Counted from the stretch's first letter, positions 1 to 10,458 are shown. The stretch is 64,000 bases of DNA from Luteimonas galliterrae (GCF_023374055.1 NZ_JAMBEP010000002.1:372001-436000), one strand, 5' to 3'. Notes: generated by a model not told the origin, from the sequence alone. Program-made: numbers and translations.

Positions 1-1654
1 CGCTGGCCTGCCGTCGTTCGCGTTCGGCCGGTGTTTCCTGGCGCGCTTGCGAGGACTGGCCTTTCTCGCCGGGCTTCTGCGCATTCTGCCCGGCCAGCGC
101 GCGCTGCATGCGCTCGCGTTGCGCGGCATCGGCGGCGCGCTGCGCGGCGGCGTCCTGCGGCTTGGCGGACTGCTGCGCAGCGCCTTGTTGCGGTTGCGAA
201 GCGCGATCCTGTGATGGATTCTGTTGAGGTGGCTGCGCGTCGTCTTTTTGCGCGTCCGCTTTCGGCTTCTGCGGCGGGCCGCTGCCGCCGGATTGCTTGT
301 CCGAATGCTTGCTCGGATCTTGCTTGCCGCGATCGTCTTGGCGCTGGCCTTGCGGCGGCTTGCGCTTCATCGCCGCTTCGACCGCCTGCTTGTTGGCGAG
401 CGCATCGGCCATGCCCGGCTGCGATTTCAAGGCGCGATCGTAAGCAGCGATGGCTTCGGGATAGCGGCCCGCCTTCGCCAGCGCGTTGCCGAGGTTGTAC
501 TGGCCGTCCGCGGTGTCGATGCCCTTCCAGGCCTTTTCCGCGGCGGCGAAATCGTTCTTGCGATAGGCGGCGACGCCTTGCTGCAGGGTTCGATGCGCCT
601 GTTGGTCCGGGCGCCGCCATAGATCTTGTCCGGCGGCCTGCACCGACGACCAAGGAAACAATCCGAGCAACAGCAAAGAAGCGGCTACCGCGCCGCCGCC
701 GCGCCGGAATGCGAACAAGGCCAACAGCAGCAGCGGCGGCAGCAGCCAATAGCCGCCGTCCTGCCAGTTGCGCCCTTTCTCGCCGCGCGTCGCGGCGGCG
801 CCAGCCTGTTGCGGGTCGAGCACGCCGAGCGCGCGCAGGTCGCCGTCGCCGGACGTCGCGGCCGCATACGCGCCATCGGCCGCGCGAGCGAGCGCGCGCA
901 ACGATGCTTCGTCCAGGCGCGCTTGCGCGATGGCGCCGCCGGGACCGCGGTAAGCCGCACCGGTCGCTGTGCCCAGGCCCAGCGCGGAAACGCGATAGCC
1001 GCTGCGCGCGGCGCTTTGCGCGGCCGCCATTGCGGCGGTGTCGGCATGATCGGTGAGCAGCAGGATGTCGCCGCGGTCGAAGCCAGCCTGCTTGAGCAGT
1101 TTCGCCGAGGCGTCGATCGCGCGATCGCTGCGGCTGCCGTCGGTCGGCATCACGTCCGGCGCCAGCGCATCGAGGAACAGCGCGAGATTGGCGCTGTCGT
1201 CGGTCAGCGGCGCGACGGTGAAGGCATCGTCGGCATAGGCCACCAGACCGACTTGGCCGCCCGCCCGTTCGCGCAGCAGCGCGGCGATCTTGGCGCGCGC
1301 CTGCAACAGGCGCGTCGGCGGCAGGTCCGTGGCCAGCGTTGCGCTGGACAGATCCAAAGCGATCACCAGCGGCGCGCGCGTTTGCCACAAAGGTTGCTCG
1401 GCCTGCCGCCAAGACGGCCCGGCCAGCGCGAGTATCGCCAGAACATAGGCCGCCATCGCCCACAAGCCGAAGCTCCGCATCGATGCGCCGCCGCGTTCCA
1501 GCAGATGAGGCAGCAGATGCGGATCGACCGCATCGCGCCACACGCTTTCGCGCTTGCGGCGGGCGTTCCAGCCGGCCCAGATCAGCGGCAAGGCGAGCAG
1601 CGCCCACAGCCAATACGGGCGCAGCCAGTGCAGGGTCGTCGGCCAATCGATCAT
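1..1654 (-). CDS. BatB-like VWA/TPR membrane protein (3' end outside window)
   Basis: The protein reads from an ATG at 1654 to beyond the left edge. Membrane segments lie at about residues 12-29 and 62-79. A von Willebrand A domain follows, then a further hydrophobic stretch, a TPR-like region at about 355-425 and a Gln/Lys/Pro-rich low-complexity tail. This is the BatB/BatC-type architecture found downstream of MoxR ATPases and linked to envelope stress and aerotolerance. The usual MIDAS pattern DxSxS reads DLSSA at 101-105, so the last serine is missing, unlike in the neighbouring BatA. Its ATG overlaps the BatA stop (ATGA), which implies translational coupling. Family assignment is confident; the exact role is inferred. 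Confidence 0.85.
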   Translation of the reverse strand, partial: MIDWPTTLHWLRPYWLWALLALPLIWAGWNARRKRESVWRDAVDPHLLPHLLERGGASMRSFGLWAMAAYVLAILALAGPSWRQAEQPLWQTRAPLVIALDLSSATLATDLPPTRLLQARAKIAALLRERAGGQVGLVAYADDAFTVAPLTDDSANLALFLDALAPDVMPTDGSRSDRAIDASAKLLKQAGFDRGDILLLTDHADTAAMAAAQSAARSGYRVSALGLGTATGAAYRGPGGAIAQARLDEASLRALARAADGAYAAATSGDGDLRALGVLDPQQAGAAATRGEKGRNWQDGGYWLLPPLLLLALFAFRRGGGAVAASLLLLGLFPWSSVQAAGQDLWRRPDQQAHRTLQQGVAAYRKNDFAAAEKAWKGIDTADGQYNLGNALAKAGRYPEAIAAYDRALKSQPGMADALANKQAVEAAMKRKPPQGQRQDDRGKQDPSKHSDKQSGGSGPPQKPKADAQKDDAQPPQQNPSQDRASQPQQGAAQQSAKPQDAAAQRAADAAQRERMQRALAGQNAQKPGEKGQSSQARQETPAERERRQAS

Positions 1655-2661
1655 GCCGACCTCCGCAACGGCCAGGCGAAGGCCAGCAGAGCCAATCCGA
1701 ACGCGCCGGCCAATGGCCATGCGTAACGCTCGTTGCGCGGCCGCACGCGCTGACCCGGGCGTTCCACCGGTTCGATGCGGTCGATCTCGGCATAGATGCC
1801 GGCCAGCGATTCGGTATCGCGCGCGCGGAAGAAACGGCCGCCGGTGGTTTTCGCGACCGCCTGCAGCGTGGACTCGTCCATTTCGTCACCGCCCGGCCCG
1901 GGCAGGCGGAAGCCGAAGACCGACAAGCCGCCTTCGCCGCCGAAAGCGATGGTGTGCACGCGCACGCCGTCGTTCTTCGCCAATTCCGCGGCCTTGAGCG
2001 GCGTCAATGCGCCGGCCGTGTTGACGCCGTCGGTGAGCAGGATCACCACGCGCTGTTCGGCGGGTTGCGTGCGCAGGCGCTTCACCGCCAGGCCGATCGC
2101 GTCGCCGATCGCGGTTTCGCGGCCGGCCAGGCCGATCACGCTGTCGCGCAGCTGTTCGCGCACCGAATCGCGGTCCAGCGTCAGCGGCGCCAACGCATAG
2201 GCGCGCTGGCCGAACACGATCAGGCCGACGCGGTCGCCGCTGCGGCGATCGAGAAAATCGGCCAGCACCGCTTTCGCCGCGGTCAGTCGGTCGACGACAT
2301 CGTCGCCCAGTTGCATGTCTTCTTCGCTCATGCTGCCGGACAAATCCACCGCCAGCATCAGGTCGCGCCCGGCCTGCGGCGGCGCGATGGCGGGACCGAG
2401 CTGTTGCGGACGCGCCGCGGCCACGCACAGCAAACCCCAGGCCAGCCAGGCCAACACATGCGAGCGGCCGCCATGGGCGATGCCGCCGCGCGCGGCGATG
2501 GCATCCAGACGGTCGTCGAACGGCACCTTCAATGCCGCCGATGCGCTGCGTCGCGGCGGCAACAGGCGACGCACCAGCCACGGCAGCGGCAACGCGCACA
2601 GCCACCACGGCCACGCGAAGGCATCGAAAATATCGCGCAACGCGGACAGGCCAACGCTCAT
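1651..2661 (-). CDS. BatA-like VWA domain membrane protein
   Basis: This 336-residue protein has two N-terminal hydrophobic segments (about 15-32 and 66-83), a central VWA domain with an intact MIDAS start (DLSGS at 106-110), and a C-terminal membrane helix (about 314-333). It is the typical BatA arrangement, in which a periplasmic VWA domain is held between membrane anchors. It overlaps the DUF4381 gene upstream by 4 bp and the BatB-like gene downstream by 4 bp, so the set is almost certainly one transcript. The family is associated with MoxR AAA+ chaperones; its client proteins are unknown here. Confidence 0.88.
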   Translation of the reverse strand: MSVGLSALRDIFDAFAWPWWLCALPLPWLVRRLLPPRRSASAALKVPFDDRLDAIAARGGIAHGGRSHVLAWLAWGLLCVAAARPQQLGPAIAPPQAGRDLMLAVDLSGSMSEEDMQLGDDVVDRLTAAKAVLADFLDRRSGDRVGLIVFGQRAYALAPLTLDRDSVREQLRDSVIGLAGRETAIGDAIGLAVKRLRTQPAEQRVVILLTDGVNTAGALTPLKAAELAKNDGVRVHTIAFGGEGGLSVFGFRLPGPGGDEMDESTLQAVAKTTGGRFFRARDTESLAGIYAEIDRIEPVERPGQRVRPRNERYAWPLAGAFGLALLAFAWPLRRSA

Positions 2662-3116
2662 CGCCGCACCGCCATCAATTGCAGATAGCGGCGCCGCGCG
2701 AGCGGCCGCAATGCGGCGAGTTGCGCGGCGTCGACATCGCGCCGGTAGCCGCCGTCCAGCAGCAGGCGTCCCGCGCCGGCGGAGAATTCCGCGGATCCGC
2801 CATCGCCATCGAGAAAGCGCAGCCAGTCTTCGCCCTGCAGCCGGTCGGCCGCCGGATCGCGCCGGCGCGAGGCGCGCCGCAGCAGTTCCGATATCGCCGC
2901 AACGCGCGCCGCAGGCGCCTGCGCTTGTTCGAGGGTCTTATCGAACAAGGCGACGATGGCGCGCTGCCGCCGCCTGCGGCGCGCCATCCACGCATACGCC
3001 AGCACGATCAGCGCCAGTACGATCGCCGCAAGCAACCACCAACCGGGCGCAGGCGGCCACCAAGCGGGCGCAGGCGGTTGATGAATGTCGCGCAAAACCA
3101 GTGCGTCGGGCGACAT
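2658..3116 (-). CDS. DUF4381 domain protein
   Basis: This is a 152-residue protein with a short Pro/Trp-rich N-terminus, one membrane helix at about residues 25-44, an Arg-rich cytoplasmic border (45-52) and a soluble C-terminal domain. That layout matches DUF4381 proteins, which sit between DUF58 and BatA genes in MoxR operons. The ATG at 3116 lies just after the DUF58 stop, and the 3' end overlaps batA by 4 bp (ATGA). No enzymatic motif is visible. A role as a small membrane partner of the VWA proteins is inferred from context only. Confidence 0.8.
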   Translation of the reverse strand: MSPDALVLRDIHQPPAPAWWPPAPGWWLLAAIVLALIVLAYAWMARRRRRQRAIVALFDKTLEQAQAPAARVAAISELLRRASRRRDPAADRLQGEDWLRFLDGDGGSAEFSAGAGRLLLDGGYRRDVDAAQLAALRPLARRRYLQLMAVRR

Positions 3117-3118
3117 GA

Positions 3119-4015
3119 TCAGGCCACCCTGGGCTGCGCGCGCCCGAGCAAGGGCAGCCAGGCATCGCTGCGCATCTCGCTGGACAAGGTCTGCACGCGC
3201 ACGCCGCTGGACGGCAGGCGATCCAGCGCCGCTTCGACCGGATCGCCGAATTCGTGCCGCCAGCGTTGGCGTTGCGCGGGGTTGGCCAGATCGAGTTCTA
3301 CGCGGTGACCGCGGCCCGCGAACGGCAGCAGCGCTTTCGGCGGCTGCATTTCCAAGGGATCGGTCAGCAGCAGCACGATCACTTCGTTGTGCTGCGCCAA
3401 CGCGGGCCAGCGCCGCTGCGGCAGCGCAGCGACGCTGCGCGGATCGGCCAGCACGACCAGCCGCGAACCCGGCCGCAACACGCGCGCGGCATGATCGAGC
3501 GCGACCGCAAGGCCGGCATCGTCCGCGGGCGTCACGGCGTACCAGCGCACCAGCGCATCGAGCGCGCGCAGGGCGCCGCGCGGACCGGCGGCGGGCGACA
3601 CCGGCGCTTCGCTGCGGCTGCCGCGCAATGCGGCGATGCGGTCGCCGTCGCGCACGGCGGCCCATGCCGCCACCGCGCCCGCGCGCGCGGCCTGCACCGA
3701 CTTGAAGCGCACGCGGGTGCCGAAATAGAGTGAGGGCGCGGTGTCGGCCACGATCAACGTCAATCTTTCGCGCTCGGCTTGGAACAGCTTGGTATGCGGC
3801 TTGCCGCTGCGTGCGGTCAACCGCCAATCGATGTGGCGCGCATCGTCGCCGCGCGCGTATTCGCGCGATTCGGCGTATTCCATGCCGCGGCCCCGCAGCG
3901 GCGACAGGGCATGGCCGCTGACGCCATGACGGCCGCGGCCGGGCGGACGCCGACCCTGCGCGGTGCCGCGCAGGGCGATCAGTTCGGCCAGCGTCGGCGC
4001 GGTGCCTTCAGCCAT
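3119..4015 (-). CDS. DUF58 domain protein
   Basis: The 298-residue protein carries the hallmark DUF58 block at residues 51-69 (REYARGDDARHIDWRLTAR), followed by a VWA-like fold region (LIVADTAPS, LVVLADPRS). DUF58 proteins accompany MoxR ATPases and VWA proteins, and their biochemical role is not established. The ATG at 4015 was chosen because the same frame continues upstream to 4156 only by translating a palindromic repeat (4072-4135). The gene is second in the operon, 189 bp after the MoxR gene, and that gap is filled largely by repeats. Confidence 0.88.
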   Translation of the reverse strand: MAEGTAPTLAELIALRGTAQGRRPPGRGRHGVSGHALSPLRGRGMEYAESREYARGDDARHIDWRLTARSGKPHTKLFQAERERLTLIVADTAPSLYFGTRVRFKSVQAARAGAVAAWAAVRDGDRIAALRGSRSEAPVSPAAGPRGALRALDALVRWYAVTPADDAGLAVALDHAARVLRPGSRLVVLADPRSVAALPQRRWPALAQHNEVIVLLLTDPLEMQPPKALLPFAGRGHRVELDLANPAQRQRWRHEFGDPVEAALDRLPSSGVRVQTLSSEMRSDAWLPLLGRAQPRVA

Positions 4016-4071
4016 GCATGGCTCCACGGCCCTCTTGGACAAAGGAGCTCGCTCCACTGTCCTCGGCTTTC

Positions 4072-4135
4072 GTAGGTGCGAATTTATTCGCACGCTGTTC
4101 ACAGGCCAAGAGCGTGCGAATAAATTCGCACCTAC
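4072..4135. repeat. Inverted repeat, family R2 (GTAGGTGCGAATTTATTCGCAC)
   Basis: Two inverted arms, GTAGGTGCGAATTTATTCGC and its complement, flank a short centre, so the transcript could fold into a long hairpin. It lies between the MoxR and DUF58 genes. A second, unrelated palindrome (AGCGGGGCAAGCCCCGCT) follows at 4147-4164. Variants of that palindrome recur at 59855-59872 and 63839-63856. Short open frames across this stretch are translations of the repeat and not genes. Confidence 0.9.
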
Positions 4136-4204
4136 CGTGCAAAAGCAGCGGGGCAAGCCCCGCTCTACAAAATCTATGCGTCCGGTTGCGGGAAACGCTC
4201 GGCA

Positions 4205-5200
4205 TCACGGCAACGGCACTTTATCCAGCAGTGCGGCGACCAGCCGATCGCCGTCCCAGCCTTCGGCGGTGGCTTCGTAGCTAGGCAGCACGCGATGGCG
4301 CAGCACGTCGGGCGCGATCGCGCGGACGTCGTCGGGCGTGACGAAGTCCCGCCCCGCCAGCCAGGCGCGTGCCCGTGCGCAACGCTCGAGCGCGATCGAA
4401 CCACGCGGGCTGGCGCCCCAAGCGATGCGACGGGCGAGTTCGGCGTCGTAACGCTGCGCCTCGCGCGAGGCCAGCACCAGTTCCACCAGATAACGCTCCA
4501 CCGCCGGCGCGACGTGCAGGTCCAGCACCGCAGCGCGCGCGGCGAACACGTCCTCCAGCGGCATCTTGGCCACTTCGGCGACGGTCGACTGCAAAGTGTC
4601 CCGCGCCTGCTGTCGCGCGAGCCTGAGGATTTCGGCCTCGGCGGCGGCCTCCGGATAGCCGATGCGCACGTACATCAGGAAACGATCGAGCTGCGCTTCG
4701 GGCAATGGGAACGTGCCTTCCTGTTCGATCGGGTTCTGGGTCGCCATCACCAGGAACAGCTTCGGCAGCGCGTACGTGTGGCGCCCGACGGTCACCTGGC
4801 GCTCGCCCATGGCTTCGAGCAGCGCCGACTGCACCTTGGCCGGCGCGCGGTTGATCTCGTCGGCCAGCAGTACGGGATGGAAGATCGGGCCGGGCTGGAA
4901 TTCGAAACGGCCGTCCTGCGGCCGCCACACTTCGGTGCCGGTCAGGTCGGCGGGCAGCAGGTCCGGCGTGAACTGGACGCGCGCGAAATCGGCGTCCAGC
5001 CGCGACGCCAGCGCCCGGATCGCGCTGGTCTTGGCCAATCCGGGCGCGCCCTCCACCAGCAGGTGCCCGTCCGCCAACAGGGCGATCAGCAGCCGTTCGA
5101 TCAGGGCCTGTTGGCCGACGATGCTCTCGGAAAGCCTCGCCGACAAGGCGCCGAAGGCTTCGTGCAGACGGGACGGGGAAGGTTCGTTGCGGCTATCCAT
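4205..5200 (-). CDS. MoxR family AAA+ ATPase
   Basis: This 331-residue ATPase has the Walker A motif GAPGLAKT at 51-58, the Walker B region LLADEINRAP, the conserved ATQNPIEQEGTFPLPEAQLDRF block and a C-terminal lid domain. MoxR proteins are chaperone-like ATPases that activate VWA-domain partners, and such partners are encoded directly downstream (batA-like and batB-like genes). The ATG at 5200 begins the conserved region. The frame runs on to 5359, but that would translate through the pilQ terminator. It is the first gene of the MoxR/Bat operon. Confidence 0.92.
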   Translation of the reverse strand: MDSRNEPSPSRLHEAFGALSARLSESIVGQQALIERLLIALLADGHLLVEGAPGLAKTSAIRALASRLDADFARVQFTPDLLPADLTGTEVWRPQDGRFEFQPGPIFHPVLLADEINRAPAKVQSALLEAMGERQVTVGRHTYALPKLFLVMATQNPIEQEGTFPLPEAQLDRFLMYVRIGYPEAAAEAEILRLARQQARDTLQSTVAEVAKMPLEDVFAARAAVLDLHVAPAVERYLVELVLASREAQRYDAELARRIAWGASPRGSIALERCARARAWLAGRDFVTPDDVRAIAPDVLRHRVLPSYEATAEGWDGDRLVAALLDKVPLP

Positions 5201-5286
5201 TCTCGATCGCGGCCAGTGGGGGTTCCAGGCGCAGTTTGACCGAAGCCGGGCCGAATGGTTCGACGTCCGCGCAGTACGGTTCAGCC

Positions 5287-5314
5287 GAAAAACGAACGGG
5301 GCCCGAAGGCCCCG
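5287..5314 (-). terminator. Rho-independent terminator of pilMNOPQ
   Basis: A perfect hairpin, CGGGGCC-CGAA-GGCCCCG (5297-5314), is followed on the minus strand by TTCGTTTTT. It sits 26 bp after the pilQ stop and before the MoxR ATG, so it separates the two operons. Confidence 0.85.
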
Positions 5315-5339
5315 TCGTCGCATCGGATCGTTGGCGCCG

Positions 5340-7256
5340 TCAGTTCGGGCGCTGCGCAACGCGCAGCACCTTGGGCGTGACGAAGATCAGCAGCTCCGCC
5401 TTGTCCTTGGTGCGGCTCTTCTTCTTGAACAGGTTGCCGAGGAACGGGATGTCGCCGAGGAACGGCACCTTGGTGACGCTGTTGCGGTCGGTGAACTCGT
5501 ACACGCCGCCGATCACCACGGTCTGGCCGTCGTCGACCAGCGCCGCGGTGTTCACTTCGCGTTTGGCGATCTGCGGCACGTTGCCGATCGAGGTGTCGAG
5601 CGTGCCGACCACTTCGTCCTTCTTCACGTTCAGCGCCAGGAACACGCGGTTGTCGTTGGTGATGGTGGGCGTGACCTTGAGTTCGAGCAGCACGTCCTTG
5701 AACTGCACGTTAGGCAGCGCCTGGCCGCCGCCGGTGCCGACGCCGGTGAGGGTGACGTAGCCGACTTCCTGGCCCTGGCGGATCACCGCTTCGCGCTGGT
5801 TGCTGGTCAGCACGCGCGGGTTGGAGATCACTTCGCCGCGGCCTTCGCGTTGCAGCGCCGATAGCTCGAGGTCGATGGAGAAGTTGGCGCCCAGCAGCGT
5901 ATAGGCGATCGAACCCGCCGGATCGGTGACCGGCAGATTGACGTTCAGGCCATCGGGAATGATGTGCTCGCCGTCATTGATGATCGACGTGTTGTCTTCC
6001 AGGTTGCCGCTGATCACGCCCTGGTTGCCGCCGTACTGCTTGGTGCCGGCCACGCCGAACCGGGCGCCGAGCTCGCGCACGAAGGTGTCGGTGGCGATCA
6101 CGATGCGGGCCTCGATCAGCACCTGGTCGACCGGGCGGTCGATCTCGTAGATCACCCGCTTCATCGCCGCGATCTTCTTCGGGATGTCGCTGATCATCAG
6201 CGTGTTGGTGCGCGCGTCCGCCACCAGGCGGCCGCGCGGCGACAGGAAGCCGCTGTCGTTGTTGTTGGTGCTGCCGCCACCGCCGCCCTGGCCGCTGTTG
6301 CCGATGCCCTTGGCTTCGGTCAGCGCCTTATAGATGTCGACGGCGTTGTGGTAGTTGATGCGGACGAACTCGGTCTCCAGGTCTTCCCGGTTCTCGAGCT
6401 CGATGCGGGCGTTCTCGCGGTCCTGCTCGGACTTGGCGATCTCCGCCTGAGGCGCCACCCAGATCACGTTGCCGTCGCGGCGCTTGTCCAGGCCCTTGGC
6501 GCGCATGACGATTTCCAGCGCCTGGTCCCACGGCACGTTGATCAAGCGCACGGTGATGTTGCCCTGCACCGTGTCCGAAGCGACCAGGTTGAGCTTGGAT
6601 TCCTCGGCGATGAACTGCAGCACCGTGCGCACCGGCACGTCCTGGAAGTTGAACGACACCGGCGCGCCGGTAAAGGCCTTGGCCGGCGCCGTCTGGCCGG
6701 CCGCGATGGCCGACTTCACAGCCCCACGCGCCTGCGACGATGCGCGAGGCACCACTTCGACGATGTAGTCGCGGCCGGTCTGATAGGCCAGCGATTCGTA
6801 GGGACCGCTGGTGCTCAGCACCAGGCGCGTGCCCTTGCCGTTGCCCTGGGCGTCGATCTGACGCACCGGGGTGGCGAAATCGGTGACGTTGAGCGGCTTC
6901 TGCAAGGCCGGCGGCAGCGAAGCGTTGCCGACGTCGACGATTACGTCCGAGCCGTCCTTGCGCAGGTCGGGCATCGCGCCGTCGCCGCTGAAGCGCAGGA
7001 TCAGCTTGCCCGCGCCGCCGTCGCCGCGCTTGAAGTCGATGTTGGAGACCTCGAGGGCACCCGGTACGCGGGTGGCCGGATCGACCGCCGACATCGTGGT
7101 CTGCTGGGCAGGCTTGGCCGTCGCGATAGGCGCGTCGGCTGCGCCGACGCCGGAGGCCGCGGCCAGCAGGCCGCAGGCCAGGCCGCCGAGCGCCGCCAGG
7201 CGTACGGCTTTCGCGGGGCCGGCCGCGTGAGAACGGTGGGCGTTGAACTGGCTCAT
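5340..7256 (-). CDS. pilQ: Type IV pilus secretin PilQ
   Basis: This 638-residue outer-membrane secretin forms the pore for type IV pili. A signal peptide (about residues 20-40) is followed by an AMIN domain region (LEVSNIDFKRG onward), an STN/N0 domain (VSFNFQDVPVRTVLQFIAE), N1 repeats with a Gly/Asn-rich linker, and the C-terminal secretin domain (ISNPRVLTSNQREAVI, VVIGGVYE). The ATG at 7256 has AGGGGA 7 bp upstream and is preferred over the ATG at 7274, which overlaps the pilP stop. It is the last gene of pilMNOPQ and a strong terminator follows. Confidence 0.96.
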   Translation of the reverse strand: MSQFNAHRSHAAGPAKAVRLAALGGLACGLLAAASGVGAADAPIATAKPAQQTTMSAVDPATRVPGALEVSNIDFKRGDGGAGKLILRFSGDGAMPDLRKDGSDVIVDVGNASLPPALQKPLNVTDFATPVRQIDAQGNGKGTRLVLSTSGPYESLAYQTGRDYIVEVVPRASSQARGAVKSAIAAGQTAPAKAFTGAPVSFNFQDVPVRTVLQFIAEESKLNLVASDTVQGNITVRLINVPWDQALEIVMRAKGLDKRRDGNVIWVAPQAEIAKSEQDRENARIELENREDLETEFVRINYHNAVDIYKALTEAKGIGNSGQGGGGGSTNNNDSGFLSPRGRLVADARTNTLMISDIPKKIAAMKRVIYEIDRPVDQVLIEARIVIATDTFVRELGARFGVAGTKQYGGNQGVISGNLEDNTSIINDGEHIIPDGLNVNLPVTDPAGSIAYTLLGANFSIDLELSALQREGRGEVISNPRVLTSNQREAVIRQGQEVGYVTLTGVGTGGGQALPNVQFKDVLLELKVTPTITNDNRVFLALNVKKDEVVGTLDTSIGNVPQIAKREVNTAALVDDGQTVVIGGVYEFTDRNSVTKVPFLGDIPFLGNLFKKKSRTKDKAELLIFVTPKVLRVAQRPN

Positions 7257-7270
7257 GTGCTTTCCCCTAA

Positions 7271-7816
7271 TCATTTGTCTTCCAGCGCCACCGTGGCCGG
7301 GCGTTCCAACCAGCCTCCCGCGCCGTCCGGTACCAATTCCACTAGCTCGATTCGGTCTTCATAGACCGCCGTGACGCGGCCATCGCTTTGTCCCATGTAC
7401 TCGCCCGGCACGATGCGATAGGTCACCTTGTCCGGGGCCATCACCAACCCTACCACTCTGGAGCCGAGCCCCAGCGTACCCACCATGTCCAGGCTGTCGA
7501 GCGGGAATTGCTCAAGCTGCTGCTTGCGGCGCTGCGCGTTCGGCCGCGGTCCGCTGCCTTCGTTGGTGTTGGTGAAAGCGGTGCTGAACGGGTCGCGCAT
7601 GCCCTGTGCGGCGTATTCGAAGCTTTCGAACTGCTGCATCAGCGGGATCTGCTCCAGCGGCGGCGCAGGGCGCGCGCGCACTTCGGCGACCCATTTCTCC
7701 AGGTTGGGCGCTTCGCCTGGCGTGCTGGTGATGCTGCGGCCGCAACCGCCGGCCACCAGGACCGCGAACAGGGCCAGCAAGCCGACGCCGACGCGCGATG
7801 GAATCCGAGGGCTCAT
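7271..7816 (-). CDS. pilP: Type IV pilus lipoprotein PilP
   Basis: This 181-residue inner-membrane lipoprotein has a lipobox ending in Cys25 (VAGGC). It links the PilMNO inner-membrane platform to PilQ. The pattern RDPFSTAF, followed by LDSLDMVGTL and a beta-rich C-terminal domain, is characteristic of PilP. It overlaps pilO by 4 bp and ends 15 bp before the pilQ start. Length and position in the operon match those in other gammaproteobacteria. Confidence 0.94.
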   Translation of the reverse strand: MSPRIPSRVGVGLLALFAVLVAGGCGRSITSTPGEAPNLEKWVAEVRARPAPPLEQIPLMQQFESFEYAAQGMRDPFSTAFTNTNEGSGPRPNAQRRKQQLEQFPLDSLDMVGTLGLGSRVVGLVMAPDKVTYRIVPGEYMGQSDGRVTAVYEDRIELVELVPDGAGGWLERPATVALEDK

Positions 7817-8538
7817 CGCTGGCCTCCTTTCGCGGGCGCCGCAGCAGGCTTCGGCGTCTTCTTGCCCGCCTTGGATTTGTCCGCTGCCGCATCCGCGGCC
7901 TGCAACTGGGCGGTTTCCTCATCGTCCAGATAGCGGTAGGTCTTGACCGTGCCGGCCAGCTCCAGACCGTCGCTGGTGGCGGTGATCGCGGCGTCTTTGC
8001 CCTTGCCGCGCGGTTTGAGCGAGATGTTGTGGAAGGTCATGATCACCACTCGCGGCAGCGAAGCCACGCCGCTGACGAAGGCGCCGAACTGGTGGTAGCT
8101 GCCGATCATGCGCAGGCTGATCGGTTTCTCCGCGTAGAACTCCTTCGGCACCTCGGGCTCGGGCTGGAACAGCTCGTTCTGCAGGCCGGTCGCGAGCGCC
8201 GTCTGCGAGATGTCGACGATCAGGTCGGGCATTTCGGTCTTGCTGGGCAGCTGGCGCAGCATCTGCTGCAGCACCTGCTCCATCTGCGCGAGCTGCTGCT
8301 TGAGCGGCTCGAGGTTCGCGGCGCGGCCCTGCTTTTCTTCGAATTCGGAGCGCAGCTGCGATTCCTTCCTTTCCAGGTTGGCCAGCTCGTCGCGCTTGTC
8401 GCGTACGAACAGCCAATAGGCCAGGAACACGATCAGCAGGCCCATGATCACGCAGAAGCCGATCTTGGCCTGCCGCGGCCAGCCGCCGATGTTGTTGAAA
8501 TCCAGTTCTTTGAGCGAAATCTTTTTCTTCTGGCTCAT
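7813..8538 (-). CDS. pilO: Type IV pilus alignment protein PilO
   Basis: The 241-residue protein has a short cytoplasmic N-terminus, one membrane helix (about residues 26-45), a periplasmic coiled coil (about 48-100) and a ferredoxin-like C-terminal domain. It forms heterodimers with PilN in the inner-membrane alignment complex. The C-terminal tail beyond about residue 212 is Ala/Lys-rich and probably disordered. It overlaps pilN and pilP by 4 bp each, consistent with coupled translation at fixed stoichiometry. Confidence 0.95.
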   Translation of the reverse strand: MSQKKKISLKELDFNNIGGWPRQAKIGFCVIMGLLIVFLAYWLFVRDKRDELANLERKESQLRSEFEEKQGRAANLEPLKQQLAQMEQVLQQMLRQLPSKTEMPDLIVDISQTALATGLQNELFQPEPEVPKEFYAEKPISLRMIGSYHQFGAFVSGVASLPRVVIMTFHNISLKPRGKGKDAAITATSDGLELAGTVKTYRYLDDEETAQLQAADAAADKSKAGKKTPKPAAAPAKGGQR

Positions 8539-9205
8539 GACGACGCTCCCCCCGTGGCTTTGGCAGCCGCAGGCGCGGCGGCCGGCGGCGTCGCGGCAGG
8601 CGCCGTTCCGGCGGCCTCGCCTTCCTTAGGCGCGTTGGGATTGGCCAGCTTCACCTGCAGGGTGAACGCATAGGGCAGCACGATGTTGTTCGAGGCCGGG
8701 ATCACCACCGCCTTGTCGGCGTCCTTGGCTTCGATGACGTTGACTTCGGGATTGGTCATCCAGCCCGAGCCTTCCAGGTTGCGCATGTAGGTAGCCACGC
8801 GTGCATTGGATTGCGAGCGGCCTTCGAGCGTCAGCTGCTCGCCTTCCTGTTTGATCCCGGTCAGGATCACGCCGTCCGGAATGGTGCGCACCAGCGAATC
8901 GAACAAGTGCACCATCTGGTAGCGGTTGACCTGCAGCTCCTCGATGACCTTCTTGCGGGCCAGCAGGCGGGCTTTCTTCTCGTCCAGCAGCTTGATCTCG
9001 TCGATCTGCTTCTGGACCTTGTCGATTTCGCCCTGGAGGAAGGCGTTGCGGTCGTTCTGGCCGCTGATCTGGCTGTTGTAATAGCCGATGATGAAGAACG
9101 ACAGCAGCGCCGCGATCAGGGCCGACATGCCCAGCATCACGTAGAACTCCTGCTGGCGCTGCTTGCGCCGCTCGGCGCGCCAGGGGAGCAGATTGATCTT
9201 GGACA

Positions 9206-9206
<1 letters not shown>
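8535..9206 (-). CDS. pilN: Type IV pilus assembly protein PilN
   Basis: The 223-residue protein begins MSKINLLPWR, the conserved cytoplasmic peptide that binds PilM, and this fixes the start at 9206. A membrane helix at about 24-44 and a coiled-coil region precede a ferredoxin-like periplasmic domain. The C-terminus is an Ala/Pro-rich tail. The start overlaps the pilM stop (TGATG). It works with PilO and PilP to connect the cytoplasmic PilM ring to the secretin. Confidence 0.95.
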
Positions 9207-10310
<1,104 letters not shown>

Positions 10311-10313
10311 CAC

Positions 10314-10344
10314 ATTAAATAACGGACTTTTCACAGCCTGGCAA
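10314..10344 (-). promoter_or_regulatory. Putative sigma-70 promoter of pilMNOPQ
   Basis: On the minus strand TTGCCA (10344-10339) precedes TTTAAT (10319-10314) with a 19-bp gap, or TATTTA with a 17-bp gap. This puts the start point near the outer arm of the leader hairpin. Confidence 0.4.
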
Positions 10345-10458
10345 TCCCCCCACGCCCCCGCATTAGCCGAGCTGTGACCGTTATCGCCCATTCAACGTCC
10401 GATACCGTCCCATTAGGTCAACCCCGACGGTCCAGGCGGTACCGGTCCCCGGGTCATC

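Noticed and set aside
4008-4208. Small open frames across 4000-4280
   Set aside because: They are translations of the R2 palindrome and its neighbour; the encoded peptides mirror each other on both strands.
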